NCBI RefSeq assembly: GCF_011046245.1
Contig: NZ_CP049241.1
Span: forward strand, 2,124,001-2,188,000
From: Allorhizobium pseudoryzae
GTDB taxonomy: Bacteria; Pseudomonadota; Alphaproteobacteria; Rhizobiales; Rhizobiaceae
Reading direction: 5' to 3'
DNA: 64,000 bases
The notes beneath the pieces were generated by a model. That model saw only the letters and a program-made list of their open reading frames with translations. It ran no database searches and had not been told where the DNA came from. The first letter of the stretch is position 1, and each line of letters begins with the position of its first letter. Made by a program: the position numbers and the translations under genes. Shown here piece after piece: positions 8,524 to 16,478 of the stretch.

Positions 8524-9432
8524 TCAGGCATCGACATCCACGACGCGCAGGGCCTTCGCCTGGGCGAGCGCTTCCTTCTGCACGGCCTCCTGGACCTTTT
8601 CGAAGGCGCGCACCTCAATCTGGCGGACACGCTCTCGGCTGATGTCGAATTCGGACGAGAGTTCTTCCAGCGTCACCGGATCTTCGGACAGGCGGCGGGC
8701 TTCGAAGATGCGGCGTTCGCGTTCGTTCAGAACGCCCAAGGCCTTTTCCAGCATGCGGCGGCGGGTTTCGAGTTCGTCCTGTTCGATTAGCACCGCTTCC
8801 TGGCTGTCGTGCTCGTCCACCAGCCAATCCTGCCACTGGCCGGATTCGCCTTCGGTCGCGCGGATCGGTGCGTTGAGCGATGCGTCGCCGGTGAGGCGGC
8901 GGTTCATCGACACCACTTCCTCTTCCGAGACGTTCAGCTTGGTGGCGATTTCCTTGACCTGGTCTGGCTTCAGGTCGCCTTCCTCGATCGCCTGGATCTT
9001 GCCCTTCAGGCGGCGCAGGTTGAAGAACAGCCGCTTCTGGTTGGCGGTCGTTCCCATCTTCACCAGCGACCAGGAGCGCAGGATATATTCCTGGATCGAC
9101 GCTTTGATCCACCACATGGCATAGGTCGCGAGACGGAAGCCGCGCTCGGGGTCGAACTTCTTCACCGCCTGCATCAGGCCGACATTGCCTTCGGAGACCA
9201 CTTCGCCGATCGGCAGGCCGTAGCCGCGATAACCCATGGCGATCTTCGCCACGAGGCGCAGATGGCTGGTCACCAGTTGATGGGCGGCGTCACGATCCCC
9301 ATGTTCCGCATAACGCTTGGCGAGCATGTATTCCTGCTGCGGCTCCAGCATCGGGAACTTGCGGATTTCATCGAGATAACGGTTGAGACCGGCTTCGCCG
9401 GACGTAATCGATGGTAGAGTATTGCGGGCCAT
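8524..9432 (-). CDS. rpoH: RNA polymerase heat-shock sigma factor RpoH (sigma-32)
   Basis: 302 residues. Region 2 carries EVVSEGNVGLMQAVKKFDPERGFRLATYAMWWIK split by the usual core-binding residues. The RpoH-specific box QKRLFFNLRRLK is intact. Region 4 has the helix-turn-helix SEFDISRERVRQIE. It directs heat-shock promoter recognition and, in alphaproteobacteria, often occurs in more than one copy. The start has a strong AAGGGGG site. A candidate promoter about 130–160 bases upstream implies a long structured leader. It has its own terminator. Confidence 0.97.
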   Translation of the reverse strand: MARNTLPSITSGEAGLNRYLDEIRKFPMLEPQQEYMLAKRYAEHGDRDAAHQLVTSHLRLVAKIAMGYRGYGLPIGEVVSEGNVGLMQAVKKFDPERGFRLATYAMWWIKASIQEYILRSWSLVKMGTTANQKRLFFNLRRLKGKIQAIEEGDLKPDQVKEIATKLNVSEEEVVSMNRRLTGDASLNAPIRATEGESGQWQDWLVDEHDSQEAVLIEQDELETRRRMLEKALGVLNERERRIFEARRLSEDPVTLEELSSEFDISRERVRQIEVRAFEKVQEAVQKEALAQAKALRVVDVDA

Positions 9433-9561
9433 AAAGCACCCCCTTCTGATCCTTGTGCGGCTCCCGTGGGCAATCCCCTGGACGAAAATCCTTGGGTCTC
9501 ACCCGGTGGCGAGCCTTGTCGGCGCGGGTCTTTTCCCTCGACCCCGCACCAATCCACGTAA

Positions 9562-9591
9562 CAGATAAGTGCGGCAGAAGGGTGATTCAAG
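9562..9591 (-). promoter_or_regulatory. Candidate rpoH promoter, heat-shock-like
   Basis: On the minus strand CTTGAA (9586–9591) and CTTATCTG (9562–9569) are separated by 16 bases. This resembles the alphaproteobacterial RpoH promoter pattern (CTTG, then CYTATNT), though the spacing looks about one base long. It would leave an untranslated leader of roughly 120 bases with a GC-rich hairpin near 9531–9558. Confidence 0.35.
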
Positions 9592-9693
9592 CACTCGCCC
9601 GCGCTCACGTCCTCGTTATGACATTACGGGGCGGGCGTGGCTTGGATCATTGGACGGAGAAGAGGCAATGCGAAAGCAGCTCTTACGCAGCGC

Positions 9694-9969
9694 TTATGCG
9701 ACGGCTTGCGCCACCATCTCTGGAAACTGGCTGATCACCCGGACATAGGCGATGGCAAAATCCGGTGCTGTGGTTCGGGCCTGTTCCCAGTCCCGCAGCG
9801 TGCCGACGGGTACCTTGAACCGATCGGCAAACTCCACCTGCGACAGGCCAAGGCCTGTTCGTGTGCGACGGATCAGGCGCGCGCGCTGTGCCCGTTCGAG
9901 GCCCTCTGCCGTCACGTCGAAATCATCCGGATCGGAGGGATCAGCCGGTAGAATGATAGGCTCGTTCAT
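9694..9969 (-). CDS. Solitary XRE-type helix-turn-helix regulator (antitoxin-like)
   Basis: 91 residues. The C-terminal half is a Cro/CI-type helix-turn-helix (about 36–75) with LSQVEFADRFKVPVGTLRDWEQ, as found in HigA/MqsA-like antitoxins and in the HTH partners of BrnT toxins. The N-terminal acidic segment (ADPSDPDDFDVTAEGLERAQ) resembles the toxin-binding arm of such antitoxins. No toxin gene lies on either side: rluD ends 64 bases upstream and only rpoH is downstream. A perfect dyad overlaps its own putative promoter, which fits autorepression. Confidence 0.75.
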   Translation of the reverse strand: MNEPIILPADPSDPDDFDVTAEGLERAQRARLIRRTRTGLGLSQVEFADRFKVPVGTLRDWEQARTTAPDFAIAYVRVISQFPEMVAQAVA

Positions 9970-9975
9970 GCCGGT

Positions 9976-10004
9976 AACCTACGGAATGTCCGTAGCGCTG
10001 TAAA
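9976..10004 (-). promoter_or_regulatory. Promoter with operator dyad inside the spacer
   Basis: On the minus strand TTTACA (9999–10004) and TAGGTT (9976–9981) are exactly 17 bases apart. Between and partly over them lies the perfect dyad CTACGGA-ATG-TCCGTAG (9979–9995). The start codon of the XRE gene is only seven bases past the −10-like box, so the transcript would be leaderless or nearly so. Confidence 0.5.
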
Positions 10005-10033
10005 TGCCCGTCGGTCCGTGGCGTAGCCAGGCG

Positions 10034-11062
10034 TCAGCTCTCCCGCAGCGCCTCCAAGAGTTCCTCCAGGTCCGCCGGAACCGGGGCCTCGAATTCCATC
10101 ACCTCGCCGGTGCGCGGGTGTTCGAAGGCCAGCAGATAGGCATGCAGGGCCTGGCGGTGAAAACGGTTGACCACCGCCTTTGCCGCCTCCGGCAGGCGGT
10201 TCGCCTTGGTCTTGAAGGCGGCGCCATATTCCGGGTCGCCGATCAGCGGATGGCCGATATGGGCCATGTGCACGCGGATCTGGTGGGTCCGGCCCGTTTC
10301 CAGCCGGCATTCGACCAGCGAGGCCAGGCAGGTCGCGTCCTCCTGCTCGAGAAAACGCTCCACCACCTCGTAATGGGTGACGGCCTCGCGGGCATCCATC
10401 GCCTCCTCGCGCTTGACGCTGCGCTTGGTGCGGTCGGCACTCGAACGACCGAGCGGGGCGTCGATCGTGCCGCGCAGTTGCTGCGGGCGGCCCCAGACGA
10501 GCGCGATATAGGCACGTTCCAGATCGCCGGTGCGGCCGTGATCGGCAAACTGGGCGGCCAGATGCCGGTGGGCGACATCGTTTTTCGCCACCACCATCAC
10601 GCCGCTGGTTTCCTTGTCCAGCCGGTGCACGATGCCGGGGCGCTTGACGCCGCCGATGCCCGACAGGCTGTCGCCGCAGTGGTGGATCAGCGCATTGACC
10701 AGCGTACCGGTCCAGTTGCCGGCGCCCGGATGCACGACCAGCCCGGCGGGCTTGGCGATCACGATCAGGTCAGCGTCCTCGTAGAGCACGTCGAGCGGGA
10801 TATCCTCGCCCTTCGGTTCCGGATCTTCCGGTTCGGGCAGGCCGATCTCGACCAGATCCCCGGCGCGGATCTTCTTTCTCGCTTCGGTGCAGGGTGTTCC
10901 GTTGAGGGATACTGCGCCCTGTTCGATCAGCGCCTTGATGCGGCTTCTCGAAAATTCGCCGTCCAGTTCGGCGGCAAGCCAGGAATCCAGCCGGCCTTCG
11001 GCATCTTCGCCGGCGGTCAGGACTTTCCTCGGGCGGGAAGCTTCGTTAAAGGGGTCGTTCAT
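10034..11062 (-). CDS. RluD-family 23S rRNA pseudouridine synthase
   Basis: 342 residues from ATG 11062 (a longer in-frame start at 11110 would overlap the divergent gene). An N-terminal S4 RNA-binding domain (EGRLDSWLAAELDGEFSRSRIKALIEQGAVSLNG region, about 18–80) precedes the RluA/RluD catalytic domain, which has the HRLDKETSGVMVVAKN motif carrying the catalytic aspartate. It isomerises uridines in large-subunit rRNA. It is divergent from a DUF6476 gene. RluC cannot be excluded from sequence alone. Confidence 0.92.
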   Translation of the reverse strand: MNDPFNEASRPRKVLTAGEDAEGRLDSWLAAELDGEFSRSRIKALIEQGAVSLNGTPCTEARKKIRAGDLVEIGLPEPEDPEPKGEDIPLDVLYEDADLIVIAKPAGLVVHPGAGNWTGTLVNALIHHCGDSLSGIGGVKRPGIVHRLDKETSGVMVVAKNDVAHRHLAAQFADHGRTGDLERAYIALVWGRPQQLRGTIDAPLGRSSADRTKRSVKREEAMDAREAVTHYEVVERFLEQEDATCLASLVECRLETGRTHQIRVHMAHIGHPLIGDPEYGAAFKTKANRLPEAAKAVVNRFHRQALHAYLLAFEHPRTGEVMEFEAPVPADLEELLEALRES

Positions 11063-11102
11063 TTTGTTTTCCAGATCAATCTCAGCAAGGACGCCCAGCA
11101 CC

Positions 11103-11486
11103 ATGGCCAATCACGAACCGGAGCACCTGGAGGAAGAGCCGCTCGATCCGGTGATGGAAAAGGTCCGCCGCAAGATGGTGCGCCTGCAGATCGTTTCGGC
11201 CGGCATCATGTTTGTCAGCCTTATGGCGGTCTTGGTGGCCGTTGTCTACAAGGCGTCGAACAGCAGCGAGGCGGCAAAGCCCGCGGCTCCCGGCGGCTTT
11301 GCGGTTCCGGCCGACCAGCCGCTTGCCGCCACGGCCACCCTGCCGACCGGCTTCGTCATCCAGTCGGTCTCGAATTCCGGCAGCCAGATCCTGTTCTACG
11401 GCACGCTTGCCGGCGCCCGCAAGGTGATGATCTTCGATCTCTCCGTCGGGCGGATCATCGCCGACGTGACGGTTGCCGAACACTGA
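11103..11486 (+). CDS. DUF6476-type single-pass membrane protein
   Basis: 127 residues. The start at 11103 leads into a polar acidic N-terminus (NHEPEHLEEEPLDP) and one transmembrane helix at about 33–55 (VSAGIMFVSLMAVLVAVVY). After that comes a small periplasmic domain ending in a β-rich segment (ILFYGTLAGARKVMIFDLSVG). Its function is unknown. It is common beside the rluD/methyltransferase pair in Rhizobiaceae. The SpoU methyltransferase starts two bases after its stop, so the two are almost certainly co-transcribed. Confidence 0.75.
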   Translation: MANHEPEHLEEEPLDPVMEKVRRKMVRLQIVSAGIMFVSLMAVLVAVVYKASNSSEAAKPAAPGGFAVPADQPLAATATLPTGFVIQSVSNSGSQILFYGTLAGARKVMIFDLSVGRIIADVTVAEH

Positions 11487-11488
11487 TC

Positions 11489-12325
11489 ATGCCTGTGCCC
11501 GCCCGAGAGATAATCCGCATCGAGGATGCCGGCGATCCGCGTATCGCCGAATTCCGCGACATCAAGGAGAAGGATCTCGTCGGACGGGCAGGCGGTTTCA
11601 TTGCCGAAGGGACGGTGGTGCTGCGCATGCTCGCCGCCGCCCATGCGGCGGGCGGTGCCTTTCGGGCGGAGAAGGTCCTGCTCCTGGAAAACCGGGTCGC
11701 GGGGCTTGGCGAACTGCTTGAGGCCTTTCCGGCGGAGGTGCCGGTCTATGTCGCCTCCGGGGCCGTGCTGGATGCGATTGCCGGTTTCCATCTCCATCGC
11801 GGCGTGCTGGCGCTCGGCCGCCGGCTTTGCCTGCCCGAGGTGCCCGATCTGCTGAGAACAGCGCCCGATCCGGCGCTTGTGGTGATTGCCTGCGGCATTT
11901 CCAATCACGACAATCTGGGTGCGATCTTCCGCAATGCCGCCGCCTTCGGGGCGTCTGCCGTGCTGATGGATGGTCTGTGCTGTGATCCGCTCTACCGCAA
12001 GGCTCTGCGCGTGTCGGTGGGTGCGGTGCTGTCGGTGCCCTATGCGCGGGGTGGACAGGTGCTTGATCTGCTGCAGACGGTCGATCGGGCGGGTTTTGCC
12101 ATCTGGGGGCTATCGCCGCGCGGCGCGGTGGATCTGCGCGACATCCCCCCGGGCCGTGGCATTGCGCTTGTGACGGGAACGGAAGGCGAGGGGCTCCCAC
12201 CGGAGGTTCTGGCGCGGTTCCGCTCCGCCCGTATTCCGCAGCGCCCCGGCCTCGACAGCCTGAATGCGGCGACGGCGACGGGGATCGCCCTCTACGAGAT
12301 CGCCCGCCTGCAGCGGCTGATCTAG
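11489..12325 (+). CDS. SpoU/TrmH-family RNA 2'-O-methyltransferase
   Basis: 278 residues from ATG 11489. It transfers a methyl group from SAM to a ribose 2'-OH in tRNA or rRNA. The knotted SPOUT fold is marked by motif 1 (NLGAIFRNAAAFGASAVLMD), motif 2 (LVTGTEGEGLP) and motif 3 (IPQRPGLDSLNAATATGIALYE). The first 130 residues form a substrate-binding domain (VGRAGGFIAEGTVVLRML). The exact RNA target is unknown. It ends 13 bases from a convergent gene. Confidence 0.92.
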   Translation: MPVPAREIIRIEDAGDPRIAEFRDIKEKDLVGRAGGFIAEGTVVLRMLAAAHAAGGAFRAEKVLLLENRVAGLGELLEAFPAEVPVYVASGAVLDAIAGFHLHRGVLALGRRLCLPEVPDLLRTAPDPALVVIACGISNHDNLGAIFRNAAAFGASAVLMDGLCCDPLYRKALRVSVGAVLSVPYARGGQVLDLLQTVDRAGFAIWGLSPRGAVDLRDIPPGRGIALVTGTEGEGLPPEVLARFRSARIPQRPGLDSLNAATATGIALYEIARLQRLI

Positions 12326-12338
12326 ATTGGCAGGGTGA

Positions 12339-13586
12339 TTATTTGCCAGGATCGGCCTGCGGAACGAGGCTGACATAGGTCTTGCGGGCGCGGGCGGCGA
12401 GGCTTTCGCGACCCGTCTGGCGCTGCTCGTCGCTCTCCTTTGCCAGAAGCGCCGGAATCGGCGATCCAGCCCCCTCGAGTGCTGCGGTCAAAGCCACCAT
12501 GTCGGCCGCGATGCTGGCGAGTTCCCGGCGCAGCGCATCCTGAGCCTTCTTGCTCTTCGATTTCGACAGCTGCGCCGCCAGCGCCGTGCTGCGGTTGCGG
12601 ATATCGTCGGCAAAACTCGTCAGGTCGATCATCGGGGTCACGTTCTGTGCAGGCTCTGCCGGCTGCGGGGCGCTCGCCTCTAGGGCAATTTGATCCGGGG
12701 TCTGCTCATCCAAACCGTCGTCTGGCGTATCCTGCAACGACATCAGCCCGGACAAATTCGCGCCGTTGATCGGCTTCAGCGGATAGTTGCCGGTGACCGG
12801 CTGCCAAAGCTCGGCCTTCACCGTCTTTGCCCGTCCTCTTGCGCGGGCAAGTTCCTCTTCGCGACGCTCCAGCCGGGTTGCAAGATCGGTCCTCGCCGCG
12901 ATTTCGCGGGCGAGTTTCTCGTCCAGCCGTGCGAGGCGCCGCTTTTCCTCTTGCAGTTGCGTTTCGGCTTCCTTGGCCCTTGCGGTCAGAAGCTTGACTT
13001 CGCTGCGCAGCGTCTGCCGTTCCTCGCGCAGGTTTTCCGTGCGAACGCGGGTGTTTTCCAGTTCGGTATCCCGGGCAGCAAGCGAGATCTTCAGGTCATC
13101 GAGGTCCGTCAGGATGCGGCTGATGCGCTTCTGCAGCGCGTCCGTCTCCTCGTTCTTGGCCTCCAGCGTGCTCTCGATCAGCGCCAGCGATTGCTTCAGC
13201 TGCAGGATGAAGCCTTCCTCGCGGCGCAGGCGAGAGCGAAGGTCGGCGGCTTCGCTGCTCATGGTGTCGATCTGCATCTGCATGTCGTGATTGGCGGCGT
13301 GCAGTTCGGTGGTCTCGGCCGCCAGTCTGTCAAAGCGGATCTGCAACGCCGTGGCGCGGTCGCGCTCCTCTATCAGGTCCTGCTTCGTGCGGGCATTTTC
13401 CGCGGCGTAGACGGCGCGCGCCATGTCTCGTTGGGCGCGCACTTCCGCCGGGCTGATCGGCATCGTCGCCTTGAGCCGATTTTCTGTATAGCGCACCACC
13501 CGCCGGTGAACGGCAGGTGCCATGACCATCACGATCAGAGTTGCGCTGAGAAAACCCAGGCCAAACAATAGCGCGAACTCGATCAC
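12339..13586 (-). CDS. Membrane-anchored coiled-coil protein of unknown function
   Basis: 415 residues. An N-terminal helix (about residues 3–26, EFALLFGLGFLSATLIVMVMA) anchors it. Residues about 50–270 are almost unbroken heptad-type coiled coil rich in Glu, Arg, Leu and Ala. The C-terminal third is less regular. The layout resembles RmuC-like or structural envelope proteins, but I see no RmuC nuclease core. The gene lies beside envelope and cell-cycle genes, so a structural role is possible; this is inference only. Confidence 0.8.
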   Translation of the reverse strand: MIEFALLFGLGFLSATLIVMVMAPAVHRRVVRYTENRLKATMPISPAEVRAQRDMARAVYAAENARTKQDLIEERDRATALQIRFDRLAAETTELHAANHDMQMQIDTMSSEAADLRSRLRREEGFILQLKQSLALIESTLEAKNEETDALQKRISRILTDLDDLKISLAARDTELENTRVRTENLREERQTLRSEVKLLTARAKEAETQLQEEKRRLARLDEKLAREIAARTDLATRLERREEELARARGRAKTVKAELWQPVTGNYPLKPINGANLSGLMSLQDTPDDGLDEQTPDQIALEASAPQPAEPAQNVTPMIDLTSFADDIRNRSTALAAQLSKSKSKKAQDALRRELASIAADMVALTAALEGAGSPIPALLAKESDEQRQTGRESLAARARKTYVSLVPQADPGK

Positions 13587-13682
13587 AGGCGGTCCATCAT
13601 AGATTGGTGTTATCGATAGAGCTAAAACATCCCTTGCAGGGCGGCAATAGCGCCGTTTGTACGAAACTACGGGGTTTATCGA

Positions 13683-14276
13683 TCAGAACGGGTTCCAGGT
13701 CGGCGCCTGGGTGAATTTGAGGTAGCCGACATTGACGCCGAGGCGGGCGCCAATACCGGTGCGGATCGGCACGATGACGACGTGCTCGTTCTTCAGCGCC
13801 GTCATCCCGACACCGGCGACGACGAAGGCCGATCCACTGACGCCGCCGAAACGGGAATAGAGGCTCTGGATGTCGGGCAGGTTGTAGACGAGCATCATGG
13901 TGCGGGCGCCCTGGCCGCCATAGTCGAGCCCGAGCGATGGACCTTGCCAGAAGGCGGGATGATTGCCGGCATTCTTGGTGTAAAGCTCGCCTTCGCCATA
14001 GGTGAGGCCGGCGATGAAGGCACCGGAGCCTTCCTGCCCGAGGATGTAGCCATTCGGCAGGCCGTATTGCTGAAAGGCCTGTTCGACCACCTTGGCAAGA
14101 CCGCCGGTGGTGGAGCCGAAAAAGCCATGGCCGGCATCGACAATTTCCTGAACGCTGTATTGCGAACTGTTCTGGGCCTGCTGTGCCTTGGCAGTGAAGA
14201 CCGGAAGCGCGAAAAACGCGGAAACGAGCAAGGCGGCAAACAGTTGTACCGAGCCGAAAACTCTGTCGAAGCGCAT
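13683..14276 (-). CDS. eipA: Envelope integrity protein EipA (DUF1134)
   Basis: 197 residues from ATG 14276, chosen because GGAGAGG lies just upstream; the frame stays open much further. A signal peptide of about 34 residues ends ...FTAKAQQA. The mature domain has the DUF1134 hallmarks: YSVQEIVDAGHGFFGSTTGGLAKVVE, LGLDYGGQGARTMMLVYNL and a C-terminal GARLGVNVGYLKFT. In Brucella this periplasmic protein supports envelope integrity and, as I recall, its gene is under CtrA control. That fits its position divergent from chpT, with a CtrA-like box between the two. Confidence 0.88.
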   Translation of the reverse strand: MRFDRVFGSVQLFAALLVSAFFALPVFTAKAQQAQNSSQYSVQEIVDAGHGFFGSTTGGLAKVVEQAFQQYGLPNGYILGQEGSGAFIAGLTYGEGELYTKNAGNHPAFWQGPSLGLDYGGQGARTMMLVYNLPDIQSLYSRFGGVSGSAFVVAGVGMTALKNEHVVIVPIRTGIGARLGVNVGYLKFTQAPTWNPF

Positions 14277-14343
14277 TGGCCTCTCCATTTTTTGTTCATT
14301 ACGATGCCGAGTGTCGCGGCAGCAGCATCTTGCGTTGATCCTG

Positions 14344-14358
14344 TTAACAAGCGGTTTA
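14344..14358. promoter_or_regulatory. CtrA-like box between eipA and chpT
   Basis: TTAA-CAAGCGG-TTTA matches the CtrA consensus TTAA-N7-TTAA at 7 of 8 fixed positions. It is 68 bases upstream of eipA and 116 bases upstream of chpT. Confidence 0.5.
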
Positions 14359-14473
14359 CCAAAAATGGTGTCATTATGGCGGCAATCGCGGTTCGTCATG
14401 GTCTGCCATCACACCCGCACAAGCTTTTCGTGAAAATTTCACGTGATAGACGCTCACATCAGGAACCCAGTCC

Positions 14474-15121
14474 ATGTCGAAGAACCCGAATCTCACCCTC
14501 AGCGGTCCCGATCTGGCAGCGCTCCTGTGCAGCCGGGTGTGCCATGACGTCATCTCGCCGGTCGGGGCCATCAACAATGGTCTCGAACTGCTGGATGAAG
14601 GCGGCACCGATGCCGACGCGCTCGACCTCATCCGCACCTCCGCGCTGAATGCCTCGGTGCGCCTCAAGTTTGCCCGGCTCGCCTTTGGCGCCTCCGGCTC
14701 CGTCGGTGCGTCCATCGATACGGGCGAGGCGGAAAAGGCTGCCAAGGATTTCGCCGCTGCCGAAAAGAAGACCGAAGTCACCTGGAGCGGTCCACGCGCC
14801 ATCATTCCGAAGAACAAGGTGAAGCTGCTGCTCAACCTGTTCATGGTGGCCTACAGCTCCATCCCGCGCGGCGGCTCGCTGGACGTCCTGCTGGAAAATC
14901 CGGAAACGGATGCCAAGTTCACCATCACCACCAAGGGCCGCATGCTGCGCCTGCCGCAGAAATATGTGGAAGTCAGCAGCGGCACGCTGGAAGAAGCGAT
15001 CGACGCCCACACGATCCAGCCCTACTACACGGTTGTTCTGGCCGAGGAGTGCGGCATGGAACTGAAGCATGTGGTGTCCGAGGATCGCATCGCCTTCATC
15101 GCGGAAACCGCGATCGTCTGA
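14474..15121 (+). CDS. chpT: Histidine phosphotransferase ChpT
   Basis: 215 residues. ChpT relays phosphate from the hybrid kinase CckA to CtrA and CpdR. The dimerisation helix carries the phospho-acceptor H24 in CSRVCHDVISPVGAINNGLEL, and a degenerate HATPase-like domain without ATP-binding G boxes follows, as expected for ChpT. AGGAA precedes the start. Its neighbours are a receiver protein (112-base gap) and convergent ctrA, so a donor and an acceptor of the phosphorelay lie within 2 kb. Confidence 0.92.
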   Translation: MSKNPNLTLSGPDLAALLCSRVCHDVISPVGAINNGLELLDEGGTDADALDLIRTSALNASVRLKFARLAFGASGSVGASIDTGEAEKAAKDFAAAEKKTEVTWSGPRAIIPKNKVKLLLNLFMVAYSSIPRGGSLDVLLENPETDAKFTITTKGRMLRLPQKYVEVSSGTLEEAIDAHTIQPYYTVVLAEECGMELKHVVSEDRIAFIAETAIV

Positions 15122-15232
15122 TTCTTTCCGGTAACCCTTCCTTAGCGGTCGCCGACTAAGCTTCCAGTTGAAGTGCCCGGAACCCTGGTCCGGGCGTGGC
15201 GGGGCTCGTGCCCGTGGCTGGAGGAGGTTCTC

Positions 15233-15595
15233 ATGCGGCGCCTGATGATTGCAGACACATCCGACATCGTCCGCACGGTGGCCAAGCGCATCCTCTCGGA
15301 ACTGGGCTTTCTGGTTGCGGAAGCTTCCAGCGACCGCGAAGCGATGTCGCGCTGCCAGGCCGAGCTTCCGGACGTGCTGATCGTCGATGCCAACCTGGAG
15401 GGTGCGCTGGAGCTGATCTCCGGCGTCCGATCGTTGCCGGAGGGCGATAAGGTGCGCATCTATTACTGCGTGATCGAGGCGGATCTGAAGAAGATGATGG
15501 CAGGCAAGCGTGCCGGCGCCAACGACTTCCTGCTGAAGCCCTTCGATCGCAAGATCCTCACCTCGGTCTTCGCCAACATTCCGGCTGCGGCTTAA
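15233..15595 (+). CDS. Single-domain receiver protein, atypical
   Basis: 120 residues from ATG 15233 (GGAGG eight bases upstream). It is a stand-alone CheY-like receiver with the phospho-acceptor D52 in VLIVDAN and the conserved K102 in LLKPFD. The acidic pair at the N-terminus is reduced to one Asp (IADTS). The usual Ser/Thr after strand 4 is replaced (YYCVIE), so phosphorylation-linked switching may be altered. It sits between chpT and ctrA and could be a phosphate sink or a CpdR-like adaptor, but it does not resemble CpdR1 closely. Confidence 0.85.
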   Translation: MRRLMIADTSDIVRTVAKRILSELGFLVAEASSDREAMSRCQAELPDVLIVDANLEGALELISGVRSLPEGDKVRIYYCVIEADLKKMMAGKRAGANDFLLKPFDRKILTSVFANIPAAA

Positions 15596-15627
15596 GACGC
15601 CCCCATCCTCCGCGCGGCCTGAATTTC

Positions 15628-15660
15628 AACCCCTTCGTCCGACCCGGCGGAGGGGTTTTG
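15628..15660 (+). terminator. Rho-independent terminator after the receiver gene
   Basis: AACCCCTTCG (15628–15637) pairs with CGGAGGGGTT (15648–15657) with one G·U, followed by TTTTG. It is 32 bases after the receiver stop. Confidence 0.7.
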
Positions 15661-15707
15661 CGTTGGCGACCTGGAAACGGGCTTGAAAGTTCTCGGTCCC
15701 AAACGGC

Positions 15708-15734
15708 AAAACGCCCGGATCAGAGACCCGGGCG
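15708..15734 (-). terminator. Rho-independent terminator of ctrA
   Basis: On the minus strand a CGCCCGG/CCGGGCG stem (15712–15734) is followed by TTTT. It lies 43 bases past the ctrA stop. Confidence 0.75.
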
Positions 15735-15776
15735 CGCATCAGATGATGGGAATATTCGGCGGTCTGGCAGGCGAAA

Positions 15777-16478
15777 TCAGGCGGTTTCGGCGTATTCCGC
15801 CCCGTCCGGCTCGCGCAGCACATAACCGCGGCCCCAAACGGTTTCGATGTAGTTTGCACCGCCCGCCGCATTGGCAAGCTTCTTGCGCAGCTTGCAGATG
15901 AAGACGTCGATAATCTTCAGTTCCGGTTCGTCCATGCCGCCATAAAGGTGGTTAAGGAACATTTCCTTCGTCAGCGTCGTGCCCTTGCGCAGCGAAAGCA
16001 GCTCGAGCATCTGGTATTCCTTGCCCGTCAGGTGAACGCGCTGGCCGCCCACTTCCACGGTCTTGGCATCCAGATTCACCACCAGTTCGCCGGTCACGAT
16101 GATCGACTGGGCATGGCCCTTCGAACGGCGGACGATGGCGTGGATGCGTGCAACCAGCTCGTCCTTGTGGAACGGCTTGGTCATGTAGTCGTCGGCGCCG
16201 AAGCCGAGGCCGCGAACCTTATCCTCGATACCGGCCATGCCGGACAGGATCAGGATCGGTGTTTTGACCTTCGACAGACGCAGAGTGCGCAGAACCTCGT
16301 AACCGGACATGTCCGGCAGGTTGAGGTCGAGCAGAATGATGTCGTAGTCGTACAGCTTTCCCAGATCGACGCCCTCCTCGCCGAGATCCGTCGTGTAGAC
16401 GTTGAAGCTCTCGGACTTGAGCATCAGCTCGATGCTCTGAGCAGTCGCGCTGTCATCTTCGATGAGTAGAACCCGCAT
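15777..16478 (-). CDS. ctrA: Cell-cycle master response regulator CtrA
   Basis: 233 residues from ATG 16478 (AGGGGAA upstream); the open frame extends further but the protein begins MRVLLIEDD as in all CtrA proteins. The receiver has D51 in [15 protein letters not shown]. The OmpR-type winged helix (about 130–225) contains [19 protein letters not shown] and the recognition helix region [18 protein letters not shown]. CtrA activates and represses cell-cycle, flagellar and division genes by binding TTAA-N7-TTAA. The large upstream region is dense in GANTC methylation sites and TTAA half sites. Confidence 0.98.
   Translation of the reverse strand: MRVLLIEDDSATAQSIELMLKSESFNVYTTDLGEEGVDLGKLYDYDIILLDLNLPDMSGYEVLRTLRLSKVKTPILILSGMAGIEDKVRGLGFGADDYMTKPFHKDELVARIHAIVRRSKGHAQSIIVTGELVVNLDAKTVEVGGQRVHLTGKEYQMLELLSLRKGTTLTKEMFLNHLYGGMDEPELKIIDVFICKLRKKLANAAGGANYIETVWGRGYVLREPDGAEYAETA

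Noticed and set aside
10004..12325. Very long plus-strand open frame of 773 codons
   Set aside because: Only its last 278 codons are real (the SpoU methyltransferase). The rest lies opposite rluD and through DUF6476 and has no protein-like features.
15233..15595. Naming the receiver gene cpdR
   Set aside because: The location beside chpT is suggestive, but the sequence lacks the CpdR pattern and key switch residues, so the symbol was withheld.
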